Source: G020348385 sp964410125
Lineage (GTDB): Bacteria > Acidobacteriota > Aminicenantia > Aminicenantales > Aminicenantaceae
DNA: 64,000 nucleotides
NCBI GenBank assembly: GCA_964410125.1
Contig: CAYPGQ010000010.1
Location: 1-64,000, forward strand
Direction of reading: 5' to 3'
Part shown: positions 33,476-42,429 of the stretch, piece by piece
Position numbering within the stretch: position 1 is the first letter of the stretch
Layout: each line of letters opens with the position of its first letter
Translations under genes and position numbers: made by a program
Notes under the pieces: model-generated
What the model was told of the DNA's origin: nothing
Databases searched by the model: none
Seen by the model: the letters and a program-made list of their open reading frames with translations, nothing else

Positions 33476-35793
33476 AGCCTGAACATGTAATCCGGATCGA
33501 GGGATGGTTCATCTTTGCGATGATTTTCCATCAGCGTGATCTTTTTTTCGAGCAATTCGGCAAAATTCGCAGCATGGATGAATGGGGTTTCCTCTGTACC
33601 GGAAATGATCATCCATTCTATCGGAGACTCGTTCCATAGCTCGATCAACTCTCTGCAATTTCGGATCTCTTTTTCCATCATCTTATCCAGAAGTTTGCGG
33701 GCAGTTGATCCAGCGCTGGGATCGCCAGCATCCTGGTATTCTTGCACGGCATATATCCAAACGGCCGTGTTCCTTAGTGTTATGTACAAACACTTCAAAG
33801 CTCGTGCCCGGAAATACTGATCCTCAAAGACCAATGCGGCTTTTTGATCTCCTATACTTGCAGCCTCATCCTTCTTTTTTTTGAAATGACAAATCGCCGA
33901 TTCCAGCGGAGCCCAGACATTCTCATCAATCCTTGAAAAAGCCATATGCGCATAGTCCTTCGTAACGAGATCAAAAAGCACGTCCTTGGACAAATCTACC
34001 TTGTTGGGATTATGGATGGAGGTGCACATATGCGACTCATAGTAGGCCCTCTCCGATTCTGGGATCCTGTCGATATCCGGAACAAGCGGCCGCACAAAAA
34101 GCCTCTGCCAGACGACACCATAATGGGAATAGATGGAAAGAGGGATAAAAGCCCGTATGGCTTGCTCCACAAGCCGCCATCCTTCAACCAAATCATCTGC
34201 ATTTGTTCGTCCTGCGTATCGCAAAGCCATTTTCTGGACAGCTTCTTCGATGTCCAAGGACGGATTCAACTGGAAGAGCCGGAATATTTCTTGATTCACG
34301 GCATAGGGAACCTTATCCGGAGGATGGATGCCGCCGACATGAGCTAGAGTCCTCACTCCCTGTTCGGCAAAAGCCTGCAATTTCTCAAAAGTGAGCCATG
34401 GGAACGGGATCCCCAAGAGAGGTTCATGGTTGGTGTGGCATCCAAAAGCATGATAAAAATAAGACCTGCTGTTCCGGGAATTCAACTCATTCATCGCACC
34501 TCTTTCTTTGTCCATCAGCGTGTTTTGATAGGCCGATCCCACAACTTTGACATCAGGGTATCGAGGATGGGGATAAATGGATTCCCATCCTTTGACCAGT
34601 AATGAATTCACCTCCACATCCACTCGTTCTTCCAGTTGCGGCCAAAGGTGATCTCTCTCGCCATAAAAAGATTCCAACCGCGTGATGATACGGAATCCCG
34701 GATTGATCCGGGATCCGGCATCCCGCAAAAGGACAAAAAAGCGTATGATATTCGCAGCTGCAACTTTGGCGATCGCCTCATCGTCCTTCCATTCCCGTAT
34801 CATGAAAGCCCCGCCGTTGCGGCCCACATACAACGACTTGGTGTGCTCGAAGCCGGCTCCGCTGTCATTGCTCCAGATCGTCATGAAGCCCAGTTCCGGA
34901 ACCTCTTTCATCAACTTGATCAAAAGTTCCTGATAATGCTTTTGAACAACAGGATGTGCAATCGAAAGATTGTACCGAGGCTTAAAACTGCGGAATGGAT
35001 GGTCCACTCGTGCCCCCCTGAGTGTGGGGTATTTTTCCAACAGGGTTTCGGGAACGGAGCGGGGCTCAAAACAAAGCAATCCCGGAACAAGTCCGTACTT
35101 TAAAGCCAGCCTGGCATTGTCCTTCAGCAGCTTCAGATTGCTCTCAAGATATTCCGCCGGGTAAATCCCCTGATTCAACCGGCTTGACGCGAATTGGTCG
35201 AGAGCCGGGCAATAAGTGTAGAAGTCCGCATAAAATTCCCCTGGTACACCTTTCTCCCACGGGAGGGAAGATGCCAGAGCATTGACCTCGATATGGGTGA
35301 ACCCTAAACGGGCATATTCCCGGATGTATTTTTCCCGGTCAAAATCCCGGATCAGCCGGGCGTATTGAGTGAGGAAAAGATCGAATGTCGATTTTTCAAC
35401 AGAAAAACCTATTTCCTGCATCCAAGACAAGACATCTGAAACTTCCTCATCCAAAAAATTCTCGATAAGCTGGGTGAATCCTGTGTACAAAAAATAGGGT
35501 TTGGAGCTTAGAAGCCATAGACATTGATTGACGTCACTGTTTATGGACACCCAATCATCTTGGGAAGAGAATGCCAATCCCTGATGATCCAGCCGTGCAC
35601 GAAGGCCTTTCGGAACGACTGCGATATAAAGGGCCCCTTCCTCAGAAACGAAGCCGGAATCATCGACCTTTATCACATCAGCTCGGTTATCACACGATCC
35701 TAAAAGTTCCTTCGCTATCGTTTCCTCAACGGGAAAACCCTTTTTAGGAATCCTCACCTGTCTGACCTGTCGCAAAACCTCGCTGACCTTCAT
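33457..35793 (-). CDS. Large unclassified protein of the glycoside operon, probable glycoside hydrolase
   Basis: A 778-residue cytosolic protein (no signal peptide) that I cannot place in a named family. An N-terminal beta-rich part (1-140), a central segment with (beta/alpha)-barrel-like strands (YARLGFTHIEVNAL near 165-178; GFMTIWSNDSGAGFEH near 300-315, with candidate catalytic acids; a HTNHEPLLGIP stretch near 465) and a helical C terminus resemble glucuronidase- or hexosaminidase-type glycosidases. GCGGAGG lies before ATG 35793. It is the last gene of the operon, 16 nt after the ROK kinase. Acting on oligosaccharides released by the alpha-mannosidase is an inference. Confidence 0.6.
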   Translation of the reverse strand: MKVSEVLRQVRQVRIPKKGFPVEETIAKELLGSCDNRADVIKVDDSGFVSEEGALYIAVVPKGLRARLDHQGLAFSSQDDWVSINSDVNQCLWLLSSKPYFLYTGFTQLIENFLDEEVSDVLSWMQEIGFSVEKSTFDLFLTQYARLIRDFDREKYIREYARLGFTHIEVNALASSLPWEKGVPGEFYADFYTYCPALDQFASSRLNQGIYPAEYLESNLKLLKDNARLALKYGLVPGLLCFEPRSVPETLLEKYPTLRGARVDHPFRSFKPRYNLSIAHPVVQKHYQELLIKLMKEVPELGFMTIWSNDSGAGFEHTKSLYVGRNGGAFMIREWKDDEAIAKVAAANIIRFFVLLRDAGSRINPGFRIITRLESFYGERDHLWPQLEERVDVEVNSLLVKGWESIYPHPRYPDVKVVGSAYQNTLMDKERGAMNELNSRNSRSYFYHAFGCHTNHEPLLGIPFPWLTFEKLQAFAEQGVRTLAHVGGIHPPDKVPYAVNQEIFRLFQLNPSLDIEEAVQKMALRYAGRTNADDLVEGWRLVEQAIRAFIPLSIYSHYGVVWQRLFVRPLVPDIDRIPESERAYYESHMCTSIHNPNKVDLSKDVLFDLVTKDYAHMAFSRIDENVWAPLESAICHFKKKKDEAASIGDQKAALVFEDQYFRARALKCLYITLRNTAVWIYAVQEYQDAGDPSAGSTARKLLDKMMEKEIRNCRELIELWNESPIEWMIISGTEETPFIHAANFAELLEKKITLMENHRKDEPSLDPDYMFRLKNNPY

Positions 35794-35809
35794 ACCGACC
35801 TCCGCAGTA

Positions 35810-36724
35810 CTAAAAATCCATGATACCCAATTCACGCAAAGCTAGATAAGCCGCCCCGAAAACACCGGCCGAATCGCCCAATCTCGCTTTGATGATCGGC
35901 ACCGTTTTCCGAGGGATCCCGAAAAAACACTGCTTCATCAAAGGGGGAACTTTTTTATACCACAGCGGAATATTGGACACTCCCCCTCCGAGAATGACAG
36001 CCTCCAAATCGAGTGCATTAATGGTATTGGCAAAAAACACGCCTATGATCCGGCAACTTTCCTCGAATAACCTGTCGGCGATCGGATCTCCCTTTTCATA
36101 AAGAGCATAGATTTCGCGAAGATCCAAATTTTTGCCACTCAGCTCAAAATACCTCCGGCTATGGCTGGGTCCGGAAAGATATGCTTCGACACATCCCTTT
36201 AGTCCACACTCACAAACCCTTCCGTTGATGTCGATGGAAGTGTGTCCTATCTCCCCTGCTCCCCCCCTAGAACCCCGGTACAGCTTGTTATCCAAAATCA
36301 AGCCGCATCCCACTCCTGTCCCTAAAATGACGGCCATCACATACCGGTATTTTCCTTCACAACTGGCAAAAAATTCTGCCAACGCCAAGCAATTGGCATC
36401 ATTGTCAACCACAAGAGGCACATCGAGACGCTTTTGCAATCCCTGGATCAGGCCTGCCTCTTCATACACCGGAGTGTGGGGGGCCCCATAAAGACGGTCT
36501 TCCGATGGAACATACGTTCCCGGCGTTCCCATGCCCACAGCTGCAAAATCTCTCCCTTCCGAAACCTTGCGGATGACATTTGCGATGTTTTGTATGACAT
36601 GATCCATGCCTTTGGATGCTTCTGAGGGTATCCGCTGACGGGTGATGAGAGTCCTATCTTGATCCAAAAGACAGGCTTCCACTTTTGTTCCGCCCAGGTC
36701 TACTCCCACAACATGTTTGTTCAT
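35810..36724 (-). CDS. ROK-family sugar kinase
   Basis: A 304-residue ROK protein without the N-terminal helix-turn-helix of repressor members, so probably a kinase (glucokinase, mannokinase or similar). ATP-binding DLGGTKVEA (about 7-15), GMGTPGTY, the VVDNDANCLALAEF sugar site (about 104-117) and GTGVGCG are visible. So is the zinc motif CECGLKGCVEAY (about 172-183), preceded by EIGHTS. ATG 36724 is chosen because GGAAGG sits 7 nt upstream; the ATG at 36730 lies too close to it. The gene starts 2 nt after the URO-D gene. It would phosphorylate the hexose freed by the hydrolases. Confidence 0.9.
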   Translation of the reverse strand: MNKHVVGVDLGGTKVEACLLDQDRTLITRQRIPSEASKGMDHVIQNIANVIRKVSEGRDFAAVGMGTPGTYVPSEDRLYGAPHTPVYEEAGLIQGLQKRLDVPLVVDNDANCLALAEFFASCEGKYRYVMAVILGTGVGCGLILDNKLYRGSRGGAGEIGHTSIDINGRVCECGLKGCVEAYLSGPSHSRRYFELSGKNLDLREIYALYEKGDPIADRLFEESCRIIGVFFANTINALDLEAVILGGGVSNIPLWYKKVPPLMKQCFFGIPRKTVPIIKARLGDSAGVFGAAYLALRELGIMDF

Positions 36725-36726
36725 CC

Positions 36727-37749
36727 TCATGCCTTCCTTTCCGTCTCGCTCAATGCATCCCAAGTTTCATACACGGTGAATATATTTTCGGGATTAGCCT
36801 CCAAACCGAACTCACACTGCCCGATTACACCACCATTTTGATACAGATGGAGCCAAACCTCATAAACAGCCTGCTGAATGTCCTGGCGCGTTCCATGGGG
36901 CAAAAGGTTCTGCCTGTCGATCTCTCCCCAAAAGGTAATCTTTCCTCGGTACTTTTCCCCCAATTCCTTGATGCCCATACAAAAAATCTGGGCATTGAGA
37001 GCATCCACTCCCGTCTCGATCAAATCCGGCATGATATCCATGATGTGCCCATCCGAATGCATAAACAGGTACTTGCCATGATGCCTGGCAATTTCAGCGT
37101 ATTCTTTGTACATCGGAAGAAATATCTGACGAAACACATCGGGTGAAACAATCAATCCTTGCTGGGTACCCCAGTCGTCCATCAAAGATATCGCATCCAC
37201 GTCTGTCGAAGCCCAAACTTCCACTTCCTTGAGATAGTGCTGGTGAATCCTGTCGAGAAGCTCAAAAAGCTCCGGAGGTTTTTCAACGAGATCGATAAAA
37301 GCATGTTCCATGGTGCGTATAAACTGGAACCGTTCAAACGGACGCACAAACGATCCCATCAAGACAAAGCGGTCGGTTTGTCGACAAAAGGCATTGACTG
37401 CATCCCTGTCGATGCTAAGGGTGGCCTGGGGAGGATTAAACTTATCCAAGTCCTGCCAATCGGCCACAAGCGGCGTTTGGACAATTCCGATAGCACCATC
37501 CAAAGGATTGGAGAAAATGCAACCCCACTCATCGATATAGGTTCCTTTTTTGTAGCGTTCGCCTCTGGTATCCAAGTGTTCTATATAAACCGAAGGAGCA
37601 GGCACGATATCGTCCGGAAACAGTTCATGCAGCCTCTGCACAAATTCAGGATAGTTTTTCTCAGCCCAGGGCAGGATCCCTTTGTGCCGGGGTATTCTTT
37701 CTGGCTTATCGAAGCACAGGGTTTTTTGAACGAGCCGGCGAGAATTCAC
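36727..37749 (-). CDS. Uroporphyrinogen decarboxylase (URO-D)-fold protein
   Basis: A 340-residue TIM-barrel protein of the URO-D/methyltransferase superfamily, the kind often found in sugar catabolic operons, not in haem synthesis. Recognisable segments are FDKPERIPRHKG at the N terminus, VDAISLMDDWGTQQGLIVSP (about 183-202) and FMHSDGHIMDIMPDLIETG (about 229-247), where the His could bind zinc. No haem genes are nearby. The start codon is GTG 37749 with GAGGAAAA upstream. It begins 1 nt after the oxidoreductase gene. The reaction is unknown; a methyl-transfer or hydrolase role on sugar derivatives has been suggested for relatives. Confidence 0.78.
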   Translation of the reverse strand: MNSRRLVQKTLCFDKPERIPRHKGILPWAEKNYPEFVQRLHELFPDDIVPAPSVYIEHLDTRGERYKKGTYIDEWGCIFSNPLDGAIGIVQTPLVADWQDLDKFNPPQATLSIDRDAVNAFCRQTDRFVLMGSFVRPFERFQFIRTMEHAFIDLVEKPPELFELLDRIHQHYLKEVEVWASTDVDAISLMDDWGTQQGLIVSPDVFRQIFLPMYKEYAEIARHHGKYLFMHSDGHIMDIMPDLIETGVDALNAQIFCMGIKELGEKYRGKITFWGEIDRQNLLPHGTRQDIQQAVYEVWLHLYQNGGVIGQCEFGLEANPENIFTVYETWDALSETERKA

Positions 37750-37750
37750 G

Positions 37751-38974
37751 CTATTTTCCTCTGGGAAATCGGTGGTAGTTTTTGAGGCTCACAGGTTTTC
37801 CAGGGCGTGCCCAATCCCATTTGGCCTCGCTCGGAAGGATTCCCCTTCTGTAACAATCCTTAAGCTCCTGAAGAAGATCTTTTGCCCACCATCTGTTGCA
37901 TTCGGGATCGGAGTTTATCTTGGAATCGGGAAAATCCACAATTGTAGAAGCAGACTCTTGCATTCCGTTCATACACAGAGTTTGTCCAACAGAAGCTTCT
38001 GGCCCACAAAGGATGGCCTTCGGCTCTCGTATGGTCTCGACAGCTTCGAACAACTTGCGCAGGGGATGTTCTGCTTCGGGAGACCCATAATGTTTTGTTT
38101 TTCCTTTGTGATCTTTGGCTATGATGTCATCAGCGACCTCGCCGTAGGTTATTGTGGCCTGCTCAAATTCAAAGACAAACATCGGGCCCAAATCATCGGA
38201 TGTAGTATGGGAAGCGTAGAACAAAATTTCCACGCCTTCACATGTAAACGCTCGGCAGACAACCGTGTCATAATTTTCGATCGGATAGGTCCTGTAGAGT
38301 TCGGCCGTGACTTCAGATGGCATGGCACACCCATCAAGTTTGTCCCCAAGTATGTAAAAAAGGTTGTGGAGGAAGTGGGCCATGGCATTGTTGGCCGGGC
38401 TGTCCAACACCCATTTTCCCTGGGCATTTTTGATCTTCCCCGCCCAATCATTCCTCTTGTAATAGGCCTCATCTCGGGGCCAAAAACACAGGGTTTTCAA
38501 CCGGATCGGTTTCCCGAACTTTCCGCTTTTAACGTCACTCTTGAGGGCTTGGATAGCTCGGGAGTAGGACCATTGGTATCCGAGCATCGCCCAAAAGTCT
38601 GCAATCTCCGTGGCTTTGATTAACAGTTCGGCATCCTGGATCGTCGCACCGATGGGCTTTTCGCACAGCACACAGCTCCCCTGTTCCAAGGCAAAGGATG
38701 TTTGGGACACATGATGGTGAATCGGGGAACAGACAACCACAAGGTCTGGCGACTTTTCCCCTTCATAAACCTGGTCGATTGAATCCAGGATCGGAATCCC
38801 TCGATCTTTCAGTTCTTCTGCATACGCGGATCGTTCCGGAAAGGGTTCTACGACAGACTGAATTTCAACTTCTTCCGGAGGGAAACCTTCCAACAGGATT
38901 TCCAGATAGGACTGTCCCATTCCAGCCATTCCTACCAGAACTACAGAAACCGGTATTTTTTCCTTCTGTTTCAT
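37751..38974 (-). CDS. Gfo/Idh/MocA-family NAD(P)-dependent sugar oxidoreductase
   Basis: A 407-residue dehydrogenase. The Rossmann motif VGMAGMGQSYLE (about 14-25) binds NAD(P). The conserved CEKPIGATIQDAE (about 98-110) with its catalytic Lys is the family hallmark, and the HFLHNLFYILG segment (about 200-210) supplies the active-site His. Substrates of the family are sugars, inositols and glycosides. It starts 5 nt after the alpha-mannosidase stop and is followed within 1 nt by the URO-D gene, so it works in the same pathway, perhaps oxidising a hexose C3 or C1. Confidence 0.88.
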   Translation of the reverse strand: MKQKEKIPVSVVLVGMAGMGQSYLEILLEGFPPEEVEIQSVVEPFPERSAYAEELKDRGIPILDSIDQVYEGEKSPDLVVVCSPIHHHVSQTSFALEQGSCVLCEKPIGATIQDAELLIKATEIADFWAMLGYQWSYSRAIQALKSDVKSGKFGKPIRLKTLCFWPRDEAYYKRNDWAGKIKNAQGKWVLDSPANNAMAHFLHNLFYILGDKLDGCAMPSEVTAELYRTYPIENYDTVVCRAFTCEGVEILFYASHTTSDDLGPMFVFEFEQATITYGEVADDIIAKDHKGKTKHYGSPEAEHPLRKLFEAVETIREPKAILCGPEASVGQTLCMNGMQESASTIVDFPDSKINSDPECNRWWAKDLLQELKDCYRRGILPSEAKWDWARPGKPVSLKNYHRFPRGK

Positions 38975-38979
38975 ATCAT

Positions 38980-41505
38980 TTATCGCTCAGGCTTGAACAA
39001 TGAACCTTGTGTTTTGAGTTTTCTCTCAACCAAATCCAGCTCAAACATCTCCTTGGATCCTAAGTCCACAGCAATGGTTTTGATTTCAAATGCACCCAAG
39101 GACAAGTCAAAGGTCATGTTCAAACCAGGAATTGCAACTCTAGTTCTTCTGATTCTGCCCGTAGGTTCAAAAAGACGGAAAACGAGCCAATTTTTATCCT
39201 CCGCCATCTTGAACGCTGTGACTTGAATGGCCTTATCGCTCAGAATTAGACTGGGCACTACCTCCTTTCCTTCACCGGAAGGAAAACAGCAAAGTGCCAT
39301 TACACGTTCATTCTTAGCCAGAGCTTCTCGGTCTATGAGTGCCAGGCGTTCCTTCGCTTTTCCGCCGTTTATCCAGAAGCGAAAAATCCTTTCCCCCTGA
39401 TCCATCCGGGGGAGGCATCGATCTTGCATGCTCAGGGACCCGGAGTTTCCGGTATCGGCCGCATAGGCCGGCGAACGCAGGAGAGAAATACGCAATTCTC
39501 CGTTTTTATAATCAAATCCGTAAATTCTGTCGTTTATCACAGTTAAAGCGTGTTGATTGTCCAAAGAAACCACACCCACCCATTTCTGGGCAACCAGCTC
39601 ATCCTCAGTCGGTTCGAATTCTTGCACACCGTAGGCCACCTGTCCCCTACAGTTCCCGTTGCGAAACATTGAGGGTACAGCCATTTTTAGCATACGATCC
39701 TTTTCATTCCAGAACACGCGGACTTCGACCTCAAACTCACTCCCCTTTTTAGGAAACATGTACCTCTGGCAGATATAGGATTGATTGAACCGGAATAGTG
39801 ATTCGACCATAGTCCGCACCGGACCATCTTCGATGATTCGCACATTTTTTAATTTAGAGCCGGCCACGCCGGCGAATCGGGCGCACTCCTGTTCAGGAAG
39901 GGCCGAAAATTTACCTTCATAATTGCGGAAAGAGCGCACCTTCATGCCCCAAGAATCAGGATTATCCTCCATCACTAATGTTTGAAAAGCCCGAGGTTTC
40001 AAGAAATCTATCCCGTTGACCTTATACGATTCGATCAATCCTGTGGTCGTCCTGATGGTCCACTCCGCTCTGTCCGACCTCAACACAAGCAATGTTTTTT
40101 CTTTTATTGAGGGATCTGGATCCGATGTTTTATTTTTTAGCCGACATACGAAACGATTCATCTGACCCGGTTTCAAATCGGCCTTAAACACGACCCTTTT
40201 CCGCCATTCCACAGAAAGGGTGCTGCTCTCCTTTTCCATCTGGGATGGCAGCTTTTTCCCTTGGTGAGCCCACACCTCGGGAACCAATCGTGATTGTTCA
40301 TCAAAATGGGGTTCATGGGGCTGAAATTCACAGACCACAGTCTGTTTCAACAGGAAAGGATGGGGATTGTACACAAAGATCGGGAACTCTCCGTCTTTAG
40401 CCCGTGCTTGCCCTGCAAGCAGAGCGAAAAAGGAACGTGCTCTCAAACGAGAAAGAATCTCTAGCCCATGGTCCAGCCTTTGCTGTGCATGCTCTTCCAC
40501 TTCTGGAATACCAGAGCCTGGAAGGATATCATGGAATTCACAAAACAGGAGGTCTTCCAGGGCCTCTTTGAGTCTATCCCGTGGATAGGGCATCAATTTC
40601 AATAAAGCGGCATGAGTGACCATTTTTTCTGTACCATAGTAAAGATTTTCCATGTCCCGGTGTTTTTTCTTCACAGCCGCCATGGATGTGTAGCAGCCCA
40701 CAGCCCAGGGATTGAGATCTTTGGAATAGCGAGGAAGCTCATCCCTCTGTTTCTTTAGGGCCGAAAAATAGTCCTCGGGAGTCCCATGGCGGACATCCCA
40801 ATTTTGCTGTTTTGCCACTAATTTCCTGATCTGCTTGAGATCCTCCCTGGATGGCCCGCCTCCATGATTACCGATGCCCCAGAGAAGAATCCCGAATTTG
40901 CGCTCAGGATTGTCCCGAGTCCATTTTTGGATCCTTTGTGCAGCCTGCCCTTTGGGAGAATTGTAATGCTCTTTAGCCCGGTGGGTGACGATCTCAGAAC
41001 CATCGTACCCCAACCACATAAAATCCTCTGCAGGAAGGGGGAGCCAATTCTGGTCAGGACGGCAGAAAAGATAGGATGTGTAGCCTGCTTTTTTCAGGAT
41101 TTGCACAAGGCCCCGTGTATGGCCGAAAGGGTCAAAATTGATGGCTGTTTTTGGCTTGACTCCGAATTTCTTTTTGAAATAATTTTTGCCAACCAATATC
41201 TGCCGGACAAAGGACTCCCCTGAGGGCATGTTGCAATCGGGTTGGACATACCACCCTCCCAAGATATGCCATTTTTTCTTTTTCACCAGCTCCTTGATTT
41301 TAACGAACAATCCAGGCTCGTATTCTTCGATCCACTGATATAGGAGGGCTTCGTTATGGGTGAAAACAAATTCTTCGTACTCCTCACACAGTTGGACAGC
41401 GGTACGGAAAGTCGAAAGCGTTTCGGCTGCTCCCTCCTCCCACTCCCAGAGCCACACAGGGTCCAAATGGGCATTGCAGATCAAATATAAAGTCCTGTCT
41501 TTCAT
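38980..41505 (-). CDS. GH38 alpha-mannosidase
   Basis: An 841-residue cytosolic retaining alpha-mannosidase. The zinc-binding HLD of NAHLDPVWLW (His13, Asp15) opens the catalytic domain. The nucleophile is Asp125 in NFDPFGH, and QPDCNMPSGES (about 88-99) matches GH38 substrate-binding positions. A three-helix middle domain (about 280-380) and a large beta-sandwich C-terminal domain follow. No signal peptide, so it degrades imported mannosides. AAGGAGAGC precedes ATG 41505. It is the most diagnostic enzyme of this operon and points to mannose-containing oligosaccharides. Confidence 0.92.
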   Translation of the reverse strand: MKDRTLYLICNAHLDPVWLWEWEEGAAETLSTFRTAVQLCEEYEEFVFTHNEALLYQWIEEYEPGLFVKIKELVKKKKWHILGGWYVQPDCNMPSGESFVRQILVGKNYFKKKFGVKPKTAINFDPFGHTRGLVQILKKAGYTSYLFCRPDQNWLPLPAEDFMWLGYDGSEIVTHRAKEHYNSPKGQAAQRIQKWTRDNPERKFGILLWGIGNHGGGPSREDLKQIRKLVAKQQNWDVRHGTPEDYFSALKKQRDELPRYSKDLNPWAVGCYTSMAAVKKKHRDMENLYYGTEKMVTHAALLKLMPYPRDRLKEALEDLLFCEFHDILPGSGIPEVEEHAQQRLDHGLEILSRLRARSFFALLAGQARAKDGEFPIFVYNPHPFLLKQTVVCEFQPHEPHFDEQSRLVPEVWAHQGKKLPSQMEKESSTLSVEWRKRVVFKADLKPGQMNRFVCRLKNKTSDPDPSIKEKTLLVLRSDRAEWTIRTTTGLIESYKVNGIDFLKPRAFQTLVMEDNPDSWGMKVRSFRNYEGKFSALPEQECARFAGVAGSKLKNVRIIEDGPVRTMVESLFRFNQSYICQRYMFPKKGSEFEVEVRVFWNEKDRMLKMAVPSMFRNGNCRGQVAYGVQEFEPTEDELVAQKWVGVVSLDNQHALTVINDRIYGFDYKNGELRISLLRSPAYAADTGNSGSLSMQDRCLPRMDQGERIFRFWINGGKAKERLALIDREALAKNERVMALCCFPSGEGKEVVPSLILSDKAIQVTAFKMAEDKNWLVFRLFEPTGRIRRTRVAIPGLNMTFDLSLGAFEIKTIAVDLGSKEMFELDLVERKLKTQGSLFKPER

Positions 41506-41560
41506 AAAGCTCTCCTTTTATCGATAATCCTCGAAATCTATCATCGCAGATTTGATTAAT

Positions 41561-42274
41561 TCAGAGGCCCTTCCGGTACCGGCTCGTCATGGCCACAAGC
41601 CAGGAATGAAGGGGAAGCAGGGGTTGGAATTTTTTCCAGCAATAGTTCACCAGTTTTTTGGAATAGAATTCCTCGGGGATCGACGATTCAACACCCACAT
41701 AAAGACCGTTGTGAAGCAGGAGATCGGCATTGGGGTGCAAGGGATCAAAACCGGCAGAGACCCGTTTGTAGTGTTTTCCCCCGATTTGATACTCTTTTTT
41801 CTTTTTGATTATAGCCACGATTTCGGCCAGGTCCTTGCCATGTTTTGCATTCACGACAGAATTTCTGTACGTGTCGAACAAATATTTGGGAAATCTCCAG
41901 ATACCGACTCCCAACATCAGGATTGGGGGTTCCAGGTGAAAATAAAAACCCGAACATTCCATCCGCGGCCGGTTGCCTTCCCAAAAGAAAATCCCGATGT
42001 TGGTCTTGTAGGGAAATTTGTCCGGGCTGAACCGGGTGTCCCGGTTTATCCGAAAAAGCGACTTGTTAATTTTCGGGACAGCCACGATGTCAAGAACTCG
42101 AGTCCTAAGTTTTTCCCCCATGGCCATCACAAAAGCCCTGGCAGGCTGCATCACAAAGGTCTCATAGTCCTGTTTGTGATCTTGAAACCATTTTTTCGTG
42201 TTATTTTTCTTGAGACCTCTAATAAATTTGACAGTCTCCTTGGAAAATCCTTGAAATTTCAGCTGGTCAGTCAT
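41561..42274 (-). CDS. DUF2461 (TIGR02453) family protein
   Basis: A 237-residue soluble protein of the DUF2461 family, recognised by the N-terminal FLRGLKKNNTKKWF-like segment (here FIRGLKKNNTKKWFQDHK, about 18-35) and RINRDTRFSPDKFPYKTNIG (about 77-96). The family's function is unknown. AGGAAA precedes the ATG. It lies 55 nt upstream of the alpha-mannosidase gene and 11 nt downstream of a 43-codon gene, so it belongs to the same transcript. Confidence 0.88.
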   Translation of the reverse strand: MTDQLKFQGFSKETVKFIRGLKKNNTKKWFQDHKQDYETFVMQPARAFVMAMGEKLRTRVLDIVAVPKINKSLFRINRDTRFSPDKFPYKTNIGIFFWEGNRPRMECSGFYFHLEPPILMLGVGIWRFPKYLFDTYRNSVVNAKHGKDLAEIVAIIKKKKEYQIGGKHYKRVSAGFDPLHPNADLLLHNGLYVGVESSIPEEFYSKKLVNYCWKKFQPLLPLHSWLVAMTSRYRKGL

Positions 42275-42285
42275 GTTTTTATTTC

Positions 42286-42417
42286 CTATTTTTTGGTTCT
42301 ATGATCATAAACTATCCGGCTCAGTTTAGCGATCAATTTTTCGCCATCCATGCGCTTTTCGATTCCCCGAGTCAAATCCACAACTAAAACAGTTTTACAG
42401 TGCCTTCTGTTTTTCAT
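42286..42417 (-). CDS. 43-residue basic protein of the glycoside operon
   Basis: A short gene with ATG 42417 preceded by GAAGGGA at 5-nt spacing and stop TAG at 42286. The product is strongly basic (KNRRHCK near the start, DHRTKK at the end), with one hydrophobic strand VLVVDL and no membrane segment. It lies 12 nt after the aldolase-kinase gene and 11 nt before the DUF2461 gene, both minus strand, and fills the gap exactly. No family recognised. It could also be chance. Confidence 0.4.
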   Translation of the reverse strand: MKNRRHCKTVLVVDLTRGIEKRMDGEKLIAKLSRIVYDHRTKK

Positions 42418-42429
42418 GATGTTCCCTTC

